A program made the position numbers and the translations under genes. 64,000 bases of DNA from an uncultured Muribaculaceae bacterium (GTDB lineage: Bacteria; Bacteroidota; Bacteroidia; Bacteroidales; Muribaculaceae). How positions within the stretch are numbered: position 1 is the first letter of the stretch; every line of letters begins with the position of its first letter. The notes below the pieces were generated by a model. That model saw only the letters and a list, made by a program, of their open reading frames with translations. It did not search any database and was not told where the DNA came from. The DNA lies in the NCBI GenBank assembly GCA_910589055.1, contig CAJURN010000002.1:198444-262443 (forward strand), written 5' to 3'. Positions 9,342-16,505 of the stretch are shown in pieces.

Positions 9342-9560
9342 TTATTTTCCGTTGTTGTTGCGTCGCGCGTCGCGGTAGCGTTCACGCCTGCGCAGGTTGA
9401 AGTGAAGCAGCACGAGAATCACCAGTGTGATGGCGATGATGCCCCAGTAGTAGAGCGGTGAGGTATTGCCTGCGGCCATCTCGGGATAGCCAATCCAAGC
9501 CATTACGGCCAGATATATTGCCAGAATACAGGGAATTATGACAGAGCGGCGGAGTTTCAT
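9342..9560 (-). CDS. Small two-helix membrane protein
   Basis: A 72-residue protein with two predicted transmembrane helices (about 6-24 and 37-54) and a very basic C-terminal tail rich in Arg and Asn. Its start codon overlaps the stop of the upstream DEDD exonuclease gene by four bases (ATGA), which points to coupled translation. I do not recognise a family beyond a generic short membrane protein found beside this exonuclease. The basic tail would be cytoplasmic by the positive-inside rule. Confidence 0.75.
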   Translation of the reverse strand: MKLRRSVIIPCILAIYLAVMAWIGYPEMAAGNTSPLYYWGIIAITLVILVLLHFNLRRRERYRDARRNNNGK

Positions 9561-10237
9561 TGTTGCGGTGCTGTTTCTTGTTGGGAGTCGGAGTCCTTTG
9601 TTCTGGGCTTGTTGAGCTCGGCGGGGTCGATTTTGTAGATTGACTCCGAAGGATTGAACGCTCCTGAGTTCAAAAAGTTGAATATCTGCAGACAGGAATA
9701 TGCGTCAAGCGCGGCATAGGCCATCTGGAGGTCGGTGAGGGTTTCGGCCTCCCAGTTGGTGAGACGCTGCCCCTTGGAAATGCGTTCGCCAAAGATTATC
9801 GCATAAATCTTCTGAAGCGAGATGTCGGCGATGAGGTATTGGCGCACGAACGATTGCAGGTCGATGAATCCTCCCGGGGTAATCTCTTCCGAGCGGCTTA
9901 TGGCGTTGAAGTCGTCGTGAATCGACAGACCTATTTTGGTGATTGCTTCATTTTCAAGGAAATCCTTCAGTTCGGCGCAGATTCCTATCTTGTTGAGCCG
10001 GAAGAGGAAACACTCCCTTTCGGTGGCAATCTGCATCAGGGCCACTTTGTGCGGACGCCCCTTGCGGAACGACGGACGTGTCTCGGTGTCGAATCCGACG
10101 AGCTTTTCCTTGGCGAGCGCGCGCAGAGCCATGTGAGCCTTGGCCGCGGTGTCAATCAGGATGATACGTCCCTGAAAGTCCACGGTCGGCAGCGCTGCGA
10201 GCTGCTCCTTGTTTATGCTGAGTACGTAATCGCTCAT
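9557..10237 (-). CDS. 3'-5' exonuclease, DEDDy family (RNase D/WRN-like)
   Basis: A 226-residue single-domain exonuclease. Motif I is 'LVGFDTETRPSF' (Asp, Glu), motif II lies around 'IGLSIHDDFNAI', and motif III is 'YAALDAYSCLQIF' with the Tyr-x3-Asp pattern of the DEDDy branch. It lacks the HRDC domain of full RNase D. I chose the ATG at 10237 (MSDYVLSI) rather than the in-frame ATG at 10273, because a promoter -7 box (TAACTTTG) sits at 10244-10251, between them. A message from this promoter would begin at or next to this ATG, so it may be leaderless. It is translationally coupled to the small membrane protein downstream. Confidence 0.88.
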   Translation of the reverse strand: MSDYVLSINKEQLAALPTVDFQGRIILIDTAAKAHMALRALAKEKLVGFDTETRPSFRKGRPHKVALMQIATERECFLFRLNKIGICAELKDFLENEAITKIGLSIHDDFNAISRSEEITPGGFIDLQSFVRQYLIADISLQKIYAIIFGERISKGQRLTNWEAETLTDLQMAYAALDAYSCLQIFNFLNSGAFNPSESIYKIDPAELNKPRTKDSDSQQETAPQQ

Positions 10238-10243
10238 TCTGTG

Positions 10244-10290
10244 CAAAGTTACGAATAAGTGAGGGCAATGCAAAATTTATTTTAGCATTG
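10244..10290 (-). repeat. Palindromic promoter element, copy I (single unit)
   Basis: On the minus strand it carries TTTG (10271-10274), a 19-base spacer and TAACTTTG (10244-10251), a full Bacteroidetes promoter for the exonuclease gene. Upstream is a palindrome with arms CAATGC (10266-10271) and GCATTG (10285-10290) around an AAAATTTATTTTA core. It shares the 'CTTATTCGTA' spacer end and this core with the copies near 12.5, 24.9 and 56.5 kb. Confidence 0.8.
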
Positions 10291-10302
10291 AATTTTTATT
10301 AA

Positions 10303-10354
10303 CATGATATATCATGATTCATCATGTTTTATCATGATACATCATGAAGTCATG
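10303..10354. repeat. 10-bp phased CATG array
   Basis: CATG occurs at 10303, 10313, 10323, 10333 and 10343, exactly ten bases apart, with a sixth at 10351. The unit is close to ATCATGATAT and is itself palindromic (ATCATGAT). It lies between the 3' end of bioD and the exonuclease promoter element. Only 47 non-coding bases (10355-10401) separate it from the bioD stop; they are AT-rich with no evident structure. Confidence 0.7.
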
Positions 10355-10401
10355 CAAAAAACGTCGGCAAAAACTATTACCTTGCCTTTTGGCCTTTTTA
10401 C

Positions 10402-11058
10402 CTAATTTGCCTTCCCCGGCATCACCACCAGCTTGCTCTCCGGGAAATGGCGGCTGAGATAGCGGCGGATGAATCCCAGAGTGTCAGGAGCTATGACCGG
10501 ATCCTTGTCGAAGTAGGAATTATAGATAACGAGCGGCACGCGTATCTTTCGTGCTGCCAGAGCTTCGAGCGAAAGGATGGTGTGGTTGATTGAACCGAGA
10601 ACGGAATTCGTTACTAGCGCCACAGGCAGATTATGCTCGGCCACGTAGTCGATTGTGAAATAATCGTCGGTCACGGGCACCATCAGCCCTCCGGCGCCTT
10701 CGATGAGCACCCGGTCGTAGCGCGAGGCAAGTATGGCCGTGCTTTTTTCCACAAGGCTCAGGTCGATTTCGCGGCCGTCGATGGCGGCGGCAAGCTGAGC
10801 CGAAGCCGGATATGAAAATATGATGGGAGCCGTTGTGCCGTCAAGGTCTTCGGGCAGTGGGTCGATGCCGCACAGGCGTCGGTGGCTCTCGATGTCCTCC
10901 GAAGAGCCGGTGCAGCCGGTCTGGATAAACTTCTGTGTTGCCACGCTGAGGCCTTCCTTCATCATTTCGGAGGCCAGCCACGCGGTGGCATATGTCTTTC
11001 CGGCATCGGTGTCTATGCCGGATATGAAGAGTACTTTTTCGTCAATGTCTATTGCCAT
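10402..11058 (-). CDS. bioD: Dethiobiotin synthetase
   Basis: A 218-residue ATP-dependent enzyme that closes the ureido ring of dethiobiotin from 7,8-diaminopelargonic acid and carbon dioxide, the penultimate step of biotin synthesis. The P-loop is 'GIDTDAGKTYATAWL' (residues 14-28), and a second family motif is 'IEGAGGLMVPVTDDY' near residue 120. 'ALVTNSVLGSINHTILSLEAL' and 'VIYNSYF' complete the fold. Length is normal. Its start overlaps the end of the upstream BioG-BioC gene by ten bases, so the two are an operon. No bioA, bioB or bioF is in the window. Confidence 0.95.
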   Translation of the reverse strand: MAIDIDEKVLFISGIDTDAGKTYATAWLASEMMKEGLSVATQKFIQTGCTGSSEDIESHRRLCGIDPLPEDLDGTTAPIIFSYPASAQLAAAIDGREIDLSLVEKSTAILASRYDRVLIEGAGGLMVPVTDDYFTIDYVAEHNLPVALVTNSVLGSINHTILSLEALAARKIRVPLVIYNSYFDKDPVIAPDTLGFIRRYLSRHFPESKLVVMPGKAN

Positions 11059-12446
11059 TTTCTGAGTATGAAGATAAATGGAACGTATGTGATGTGGTAG
11101 CGGCCGTCGAGGTCGGGATAGTAACGGCGCAGTATCGACCGGAGATTCACACCGCCTTCGGCATCGCGGCCAAGGGCGTTGACTCCGGTCTGCTTGAGAT
11201 GGCGGAACACGTCGGTGGCGCTGTCAAATGACATATCGCTGCGCCAGCCGCGGGTTTCGACAATCTCGAATCCGTCGGGAACAAGGTCGATCCATTCTGC
11301 GGGCGAAAGCAGCGGCAGCCCGTGACCCGTCAAGGCGCTGATTTCGGCAAGGTTGCCGCGCGTGAAAGTGCTGCACACGACCAGTCCGCCGGGGGCGAGA
11401 ACACGCAGGCACTCGCGCAGGAAACCGCGGGGCGAGTTGAACCACTGCACGGTCGAGGCCGAGGCTATGAGGTCGAACGAAGCCGCAGGAAGTGAGCGCA
11501 TGGCCGTTTCACCGTCGCAGCAGCGGAATGTGGCTGAATCAATGTCGGCCGGAGGATTGTCCACCACGTCCCACAGCTCGAGATATGCCCCCGGGTCTTT
11601 CATCCTCACCAGTCTGCGGGTGAATGAGCCTGTGCCACATCCGATTTCAAGGGCACGCGCCGCCGGTTTTGCAAGAATGTCAGCCGCGCCTTGCGTGCGG
11701 CATAGCTTTTCGAGACAGTCCACGACTTCGCGCTGAACCACGGCCTCGCTGTCGTAAGTGGCCTGTCCGCGGCCAAAGCGCACTCCCACGGTCTGTTTGT
11801 CGATGATATGGCGGTCGATAATCTGCTGGATGTCGATGTAGTGTGGGGCATCACACATTATGCGTCGCACGCCTTCCCAGGCGCGCCACTGGTTTGCAGC
11901 CGGGAATATGGCATCCTCGCGCCCTATGATTGCGAGATCCCATCCGCCGGCAGGAGGATTGCTTAGCAAAGGTGGCGGAAAAATGGCGTCGAGTTCTTCT
12001 CCAAGCTCCTCCACGCAGCGTTGGGGCAGATTCTCCGAGAAGCGCGCGAACACATCGCGCGAACCGCACACGCGCCGGTAAAACTTATGCAACGAGCGCT
12101 CCGACAGCCCCTGCCGTGTACCCGTAAACACATTTTCGGGTATTCCGAGGCGGTTGTCGACGGGAGTTGTGGTGCCGTTGACAGCGATGCGCCGTGTCAC
12201 TCGCGTTGCAAGCGAATGGCTTGTCATCGAAGCAGCATACACGCCCATCGACCATGCCACGATACAAATCTCGCGGTAAGGGGCGGTGCAACTCCAGTCG
12301 ATGTCGAAACTCCGGTAGTTCCACACCACCATCACATCATATCCGTGACGTCGCAGCGAGGCAAACGGACGCCAGTCCATCGCCCACCCGGCAAAAAAAA
12401 GAATCAGACGGTCTGATCCGGTGGAGGAAACAATCTTGTATTGCAT
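11049..12446 (-). CDS. bioGC: BioG-BioC fusion: pimeloyl-ACP methyl ester esterase / malonyl-ACP O-methyltransferase
   Basis: A 465-residue two-domain protein. Residues 1 to about 205 match BioG (DUF452 alpha/beta hydrolase), with 'LILFFAGWAMDWRPF' and the nucleophile Ser in 'IVAWSMGVYAA'. BioG removes the methyl group from pimeloyl-ACP methyl ester. Residues from about 225 are a class I SAM-dependent methyltransferase matching BioC, with motif I 'ALEIGCGTGSFTRRL', 'FDLIASASTVQWF' and 'ECLRVLAPGGLVVCSTF'. BioC methylates malonyl-ACP to start pimelate synthesis. Having both in one chain puts the first and last steps of the pimeloyl arm together; such fusions are known in Bacteroides relatives. 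It overlaps bioD and is driven from the repeated promoter element upstream. Confidence 0.92.
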   Translation of the reverse strand: MQYKIVSSTGSDRLILFFAGWAMDWRPFASLRRHGYDVMVVWNYRSFDIDWSCTAPYREICIVAWSMGVYAASMTSHSLATRVTRRIAVNGTTTPVDNRLGIPENVFTGTRQGLSERSLHKFYRRVCGSRDVFARFSENLPQRCVEELGEELDAIFPPPLLSNPPAGGWDLAIIGREDAIFPAANQWRAWEGVRRIMCDAPHYIDIQQIIDRHIIDKQTVGVRFGRGQATYDSEAVVQREVVDCLEKLCRTQGAADILAKPAARALEIGCGTGSFTRRLVRMKDPGAYLELWDVVDNPPADIDSATFRCCDGETAMRSLPAASFDLIASASTVQWFNSPRGFLRECLRVLAPGGLVVCSTFTRGNLAEISALTGHGLPLLSPAEWIDLVPDGFEIVETRGWRSDMSFDSATDVFRHLKQTGVNALGRDAEGGVNLRSILRRYYPDLDGRYHITYVPFIFILRKWQ

Positions 12447-12468
12447 CGTGTCAATTTAAAACCGGATG

Positions 12469-12612
12469 CAAAAATACGAATAAGCGAGGGCAGAACCAAA
12501 TTTATTTGAGTTCTGCCGAGCGAGAGTATTTAAGGCGATAGCCAAAAATACGAATAAGTGAGAACAATGCCAGAATTTATTTTAGGCATTGCCGAACGTG
12601 AGTATTGCCGAA
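12469..12612 (-). repeat. Palindromic promoter element, copy II (double unit)
   Basis: Two units in tandem face bioGC. Unit a has TTTG (12497-12500), a 20-base spacer and TATTTTTG (12469-12476), with palindrome arms GGCAGAAC (12489-12496) and GTTCTGCC (12510-12517). Unit b has TATTTTTG (12543-12550), a weaker TCTG at 12571-12574, and arms CAATGCC (12565-12571) and GGCATTG (12585-12591). The segment between units (12517-12545) matches the inter-unit segment of the copy near 56.5 kb. Unit a lies about 22 bases ahead of the bioGC start. Confidence 0.8.
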
Positions 12613-12641
12613 CAGGCGCGCCGGAGGTGCGTCATAATAAG

Positions 12642-12665
12642 AAAACCCCGCGCTTCAGCGTGGGG
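12642..12665 (-). terminator. Intrinsic terminator after the tandem paralog pair
   Basis: An 8-bp stem (CCCCGCGC/GCGTGGGG, one G-U pair) with a TTCA loop is followed on the minus strand by TTTTCTT. It lies 48 bases past the stop of the 261-residue gene. Confidence 0.75.
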
Positions 12666-12712
12666 AGAGGATACGAAGCCATATCCCAGTCTCGGAGAGA
12701 CGCCTGATTGGA

Positions 12713-13498
12713 TTAATGTTTGAAATATTTATCACGGGCATAGAGAATGTATCTATTGACACGATTCTTCCAATTAGATGTATCTGAATTTTGGTATGTT
12801 GGGAAGAATGAACCAAGAGGATTCTCGGTATATATCTTGCTGTAAGGCACTCTCGACTTATAAGAATCGGTTATTCCTTCTATATCATTGATTTCTCCGG
12901 TTCCCACTTTCTCAAGCCAACTTGTAATTAGCTTATCTTGCATTTCCTGAAATTTAATCTGATCGGATTGGATTTGATACTTCACTTTCCAAAGAAGCTC
13001 CATCTCTTCATCATAATTGTCCAATCTTTTGATTACGTCTATTGCCGGATGTACGGAGCCCGGGGTAAGTTGTAATCTTATATCTTCGTGTAGAGCACCA
13101 TTATAATAAAAAGAATCGTATCCGGGTTTCCACAAGAACCAAACTTCCTTGTCAACGTCAAAGATGATATTTGAACATCTTGTGGTACTAACGAATGTAA
13201 CCTCACGGCGCATTTTATCAAGGCCAAGGTTGAGCGATTTTCCGGCTTTGAAGAAAAGACCACTCTCAACGCCCCATTTGATGACGGTGTGCATGTAGAA
13301 AGCAACATCGTCGTTAACTACTTCTTCGAGGTCAGGTTTGGCGTCGATTGGATATCGAGTCTTGAAAACGCGCACAAGGTCGCTTCCGAGTAAGTCGGGG
13401 TCAATCATTATAAACTGCATATAATGCTTCTCCGTCTCGCTCCCCGGAACCTCATACACAAATCCAACCTTCGTCACTATCCGTTTCTTCTTTTCCAT
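12713..13498 (-). CDS. Unknown protein, tandem paralog B (possible Imm26-like N-terminus)
   Basis: A 261-residue cytoplasmic protein with no signal peptide or membrane helix. The first 110 residues clearly resemble the upstream neighbour: both begin MEKKKRI, then 'KVGFVYEVP'/'KIGNVYGIP', then 'HYMQFI'/'CYMQYI', 'SDLVRVF'/'SDIVRVF' and a shared 'DDVAFY'/'DDILFY'. The N-terminal pattern (short basic start, then a G-x-V-Y/F-x-I-P strand and a Y-x-Q strand) recalls immunity protein family Imm26, but this is weak. The C-terminal half ('ELLWKVKYQIQSDQIKFQEMQDKL') is a helical extension absent from the partner. The DNA is clearly AT-richer than the flanking genes, suggesting acquisition. No toxin gene is adjacent. 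Confidence 0.6.
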   Translation of the reverse strand: MEKKKRIVTKVGFVYEVPGSETEKHYMQFIMIDPDLLGSDLVRVFKTRYPIDAKPDLEEVVNDDVAFYMHTVIKWGVESGLFFKAGKSLNLGLDKMRREVTFVSTTRCSNIIFDVDKEVWFLWKPGYDSFYYNGALHEDIRLQLTPGSVHPAIDVIKRLDNYDEEMELLWKVKYQIQSDQIKFQEMQDKLITSWLEKVGTGEINDIEGITDSYKSRVPYSKIYTENPLGSFFPTYQNSDTSNWKNRVNRYILYARDKYFKH

Positions 13499-13530
13499 AT
13501 GTGAGGTTATGTATTGTGATGGCTCTTTGT

Positions 13531-14073
13531 CTATTCACCAATGAGTGTATGCTTGGGGAGAAAAGAGATATCTTCGACTTTCTTACGAGGGTCAAAGGGC
13601 CAATTTCCTGTGTTAATTTTCGTAATAATTGCATCAATACTCCATACCATTCCTGATTCATATTCGCTTGTTTCGGGAATCTCTTCATGTGTGTATTCTA
13701 TCGAACCCTCAAATCGAGATATTGCGCGGGAAATTTTGGAAGACCCTCCTATTATGTATCCAATGTCGTAAAATATAATTTTATTTAAACCTTCAAGACC
13801 AAGTTCATTACTGGCGCCTTCTTTCCATATATCTGCCTGATGGACAGCAATGCGTAAAACAATATGGGAGTAGAAAAGAATATCATCAGATAAAATTTCG
13901 TCAATGGTAGGTGACTCATTCAAAGTGTATTTCTTTGAAAAAACACGTACAATGTCAGAATTCCAAACCTTGGAGTCTTTTGCTATATACTGCATATAGC
14001 ACTTCTTGCCGTCTCCCAAAGGAATACCGTAGACATTTCCAATTTTGTTGATTATTCTCTTTTTCTTTTCCAT
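13531..14073 (-). CDS. Unknown protein, tandem paralog A (possible Imm26-like)
   Basis: A 180-residue protein related along its N-terminal 110 residues to the downstream 261-residue protein (see shared MEKKKRI start and 'MQYIAKDSKVWNSDIVRVFSKKYTL'). It continues with 'GLEGLNKIIFYDIGYIIGG' and ends without the long helical tail of its partner. The pair is separated by 32 bases and probably cotranscribed. Its gene is AT-rich compared with the ATPase gene 15 bases upstream. An Imm26-like immunity role is possible on the N-terminal pattern alone; I would not assign it more firmly. Confidence 0.6.
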   Translation of the reverse strand: MEKKKRIINKIGNVYGIPLGDGKKCYMQYIAKDSKVWNSDIVRVFSKKYTLNESPTIDEILSDDILFYSHIVLRIAVHQADIWKEGASNELGLEGLNKIIFYDIGYIIGGSSKISRAISRFEGSIEYTHEEIPETSEYESGMVWSIDAIITKINTGNWPFDPRKKVEDISFLPKHTLIGE

Positions 14074-14088
14074 GGCATAATGGGGTGT

Positions 14089-15618
14089 TTACTCTGCCGG
14101 AGGGGGTGGGGTGGGGAGGCCGAGGCAGTGCTTGACGGCGGTGCGGATGGCGGCGGCTTCGGGGCGGTTGGTGCCGAGGAGTTTGATTACGCCGGCGATG
14201 TATTCATCTTTGTTCTTGAAGCCGCACAGCGGGGCGACATTGCATGACGTCACCATGGATTTTTGGTTGAATACCCGGAGCACCGACTGGTAGTCGTCGC
14301 TGTCGATGTAGCGGCGGAAGGTGCGGCAGAATTCTTCGTAGGTCTGACGCGGATTGAGGATGTCGGGGAGTTCGTGCAGATGTTTTTCAAGGGTGTTGAT
14401 GTCGGCGAAACGTGCGTCAACGCGGTATTCGATAAGGCGTTTTACTTTATGGCGGGTATGCTGGAGTGCCTGGGCATGGAGCTCGGCGCGGAAGAGCGAC
14501 ATGATTGTTTTCCGTACTTTGCCGAATACTCTGTCGGGGTATTTCCCGCACCACGATGCCATGGCGCGTACGACGTCTTCAATCAGAAGGATATTTTCGA
14601 TTTCGGCCACGTCGGGCACCATGATGTTCTTGCGGCGTAGGTAGGCCACTTCGGTGTCGTCGCGGCGGTCGCGGTCGACTATGCCCATCGAGTCCATCTT
14701 GTGCAGGGCGCTCAGGTCGTTGAACGTGCGTGTTGATTCTATGACCTTGTTGCAACTGCCGAGGGAGCGCACCATCATGTCGGGAAAGATAAGCGGGTAG
14801 AGCTTGGCGTCGATGCTGCGCTGGCTGTCGCCTTCGATAAATAGCAACGGTTTGCGCGCTCCGGCCAGGGAGATATAGATTTCGCTCGGGATGCCGCTTT
14901 GGGCAGGCAGGATGTCGTAGTCCCAGGTGGAAGTGGAGGGGTCGCAGTCGCGCACCCATATTATCGGCGCTCCGTTGCGTGAGGACGCGAATTCCGGATC
15001 GTGGGTCGTATAGCAGAATATGCAGTCGCGCCGCAGGATTTCGAGCCTGTTCCACAGTGATACAGTGAGGGTGGGGTGGAGAAACAGTTCAGGAGAGTCG
15101 ACGAACACGACGCTTCCGCCCGGGGCGTAGAGTGCTGATGCGGTGTGGTAGAGCACGGCACGTTCGCCGTCGGATAGGCGCAGGGCGGAATAGGCGGATT
15201 CGTCCATGCCGCGTGAGAAGAGAATTTTGCCGCTTTCGATGAGCATGCGGTTGTCGGGAAAAACGTCCTGCCATATTTCGATTACACGATCAAGGCGCGT
15301 GCGCCGCAGTTCGGTTTTCTTACCTTCGGCCATGGCGAGTTTATAGCCGATGAGATTCCGCATCTCATCCTGCATAAGGCGCGACAGCAGGCTGTCGAGT
15401 GTTGGCGGGCGCTTGTCGTCGTGGTCGGTCCCCTGTCCGTACAATCCTTCGAGCGCCGAAATGCGCACGGCCTTGGATCCGAGGCTTTCGATGATGTTGG
15501 AGGTGAAACGAGTCTTTCCGGCACCGTTGGCGCCGATAATCACCATGTGGGCGGGGGCGTCGGCGGCGATGTGTTCGCTGCGTGTGCCGTTAAGTTTCGG
15601 AGGCAGGATAATTTCCAT
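14089..15618 (-). CDS. ABC-type ATPase fused to a TOPRIM-like DUF4435 domain
   Basis: A 509-residue single-chain protein. The N-terminal half is a small ABC/AAA ATPase: Walker A 'GANGAGKT' at 29-36, the signature-like 'LSDGERAVLYHTASAL' near 150, Walker B 'SVVFVDSPELFLHP' and the switch His in 'CYTTHDPEFA'. The C-terminal half fits DUF4435, a TOPRIM-type fold, with a conserved Glu in 'PLLFIEGDSQ', the Asp pair in 'GIVDRDRRDDTE' and a later 'VAEIENILL'. ATPase plus TOPRIM is the arrangement of OLD nucleases and, as two proteins, of the PARIS anti-phage system (AriA/AriB). Whether this one is a defence protein is inference. Downstream are the two AT-rich paralogs on the same strand. Confidence 0.82.
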   Translation of the reverse strand: MEIILPPKLNGTRSEHIAADAPAHMVIIGANGAGKTRFTSNIIESLGSKAVRISALEGLYGQGTDHDDKRPPTLDSLLSRLMQDEMRNLIGYKLAMAEGKKTELRRTRLDRVIEIWQDVFPDNRMLIESGKILFSRGMDESAYSALRLSDGERAVLYHTASALYAPGGSVVFVDSPELFLHPTLTVSLWNRLEILRRDCIFCYTTHDPEFASSRNGAPIIWVRDCDPSTSTWDYDILPAQSGIPSEIYISLAGARKPLLFIEGDSQRSIDAKLYPLIFPDMMVRSLGSCNKVIESTRTFNDLSALHKMDSMGIVDRDRRDDTEVAYLRRKNIMVPDVAEIENILLIEDVVRAMASWCGKYPDRVFGKVRKTIMSLFRAELHAQALQHTRHKVKRLIEYRVDARFADINTLEKHLHELPDILNPRQTYEEFCRTFRRYIDSDDYQSVLRVFNQKSMVTSCNVAPLCGFKNKDEYIAGVIKLLGTNRPEAAAIRTAVKHCLGLPTPPPPAE

Positions 15619-15659
15619 AACAATCAGGACTATATGGCAAATGTAATGATTTTATTTCG

Positions 15660-15667
15660 TAATTTTG
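15660..15667 (+). promoter_or_regulatory. -7 box for the SGNH hydrolase gene
   Basis: TAATTTTG followed by C fits the Bacteroidetes -7 consensus and lies 38 bases ahead of the chosen ATG. A matching TTTG box at the right distance is not clear. Confidence 0.5.
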
Positions 15668-15705
15668 CAATCGTAGTACAATTTCAAACCCAAAGACTGT
15701 CAATT

Positions 15706-16431
15706 ATGTTTTCCTGTATCAAATTCAAAAAAGCATTGCTTATGCTGCTGCTCGGTACCGCACCGCTCACGTGGGCGCAGAAAAGGGACTGGGATTATAA
15801 CCGCTATGTCGAAGCCAACAAGGAGACCGTGAAACTCCCTGCGGCCGAGCGTCGTGTGGTGTTTCTCGGAAATTCCATCACAGAGAACTGGGCAAAATTC
15901 CATCCGGAGTTTTTCAGCAAGAACGGTTTTATCGGCCGCGGTGTGTCGGGGCAGACCTCATATCAGTTTCTCGTGCGCTTCCGCGATGATGTCGTGAATC
16001 TTCATCCGGAGATTGTGGTGATAAATGTCGGCACCAACGATGTTGCCGAGAACACTCATATTTATTCCGAGGACCGCACTTTCGGTAATATCGTAACGAT
16101 GGTACAGGTGGCTCAGGCCGAAGGCATACGTCCTGTGCTCACGAGTGTGCTCCCTGCCGCAGGATTTGGATGGAACAAGGACATCACGGATGCTCCGGCT
16201 AAAATAAGCAGCCTTAACAAGCGTATCCGTGCCTATGCTGAGGAGCATGGCCTTACTTTTGTTGATTATTTTCCTGCAATGGTGGCTGAAGACGGTGTGT
16301 CGCTCAATCCGGCATACACCCGTGACGGCGTGCACCCCACAGCCGAGGGCTATGATGTGATGGAATCCATAGTGCTTCCGGTTCTCACTCCTTCCTGCTG
16401 CTCTTCAGTCGGCTCTTCTTGCTGCAAATAA
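15706..16431 (+). CDS. Exported SGNH/GDSL-family hydrolase
   Basis: A 241-residue protein with a signal peptide (about 1-22, 'LLMLLLGTAPLTWAQ') and an SGNH hydrolase fold. Block I is 'VVFLGNSITENW' (catalytic Ser; Asn replaces the usual Asp of GDS), block II is the Gly in 'GRGVSGQTSYQ', block III is 'INVGTNDVAEN' and block V is 'DGVHPTAEGY' with the Asp-His pair. Such enzymes deacetylate or de-esterify carbohydrates or lipids outside the cytoplasm. I start at the ATG at 15706 because upstream in-frame codons lie within the opposing ATPase gene and the -7 box. The C-terminus carries two Cys-Cys pairs ('CCSSVGSSCCK'), which is unusual. A bidirectional terminator follows. Confidence 0.9.
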   Translation: MFSCIKFKKALLMLLLGTAPLTWAQKRDWDYNRYVEANKETVKLPAAERRVVFLGNSITENWAKFHPEFFSKNGFIGRGVSGQTSYQFLVRFRDDVVNLHPEIVVINVGTNDVAENTHIYSEDRTFGNIVTMVQVAQAEGIRPVLTSVLPAAGFGWNKDITDAPAKISSLNKRIRAYAEEHGLTFVDYFPAMVAEDGVSLNPAYTRDGVHPTAEGYDVMESIVLPVLTPSCCSSVGSSCCK

Positions 16432-16440
16432 AATAGTAAT

Positions 16441-16490
16441 AAAAAAAAACGGGATGATGTGCCGTCATGACATATCATCCCGTTTTTTTT
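16441..16490. terminator. Bidirectional terminator
   Basis: A 9-bp stem (CGGGATGAT at 16450-16458, ATCATCCCG at 16474-16482) is flanked by nine A on the left and eight T on the right. It can end both the SGNH gene (plus) and the DUF3332 gene (minus), which converge here. Confidence 0.9.
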
Positions 16491-16505
16491 ATTGTTGCAA
16501 AGTTA

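Noticed and set aside
15421..15705. Upstream extension of the SGNH hydrolase frame
   Set aside because: It overlaps the opposing ATPase gene and precedes the promoter -7 box; the signal peptide begins at 15706.
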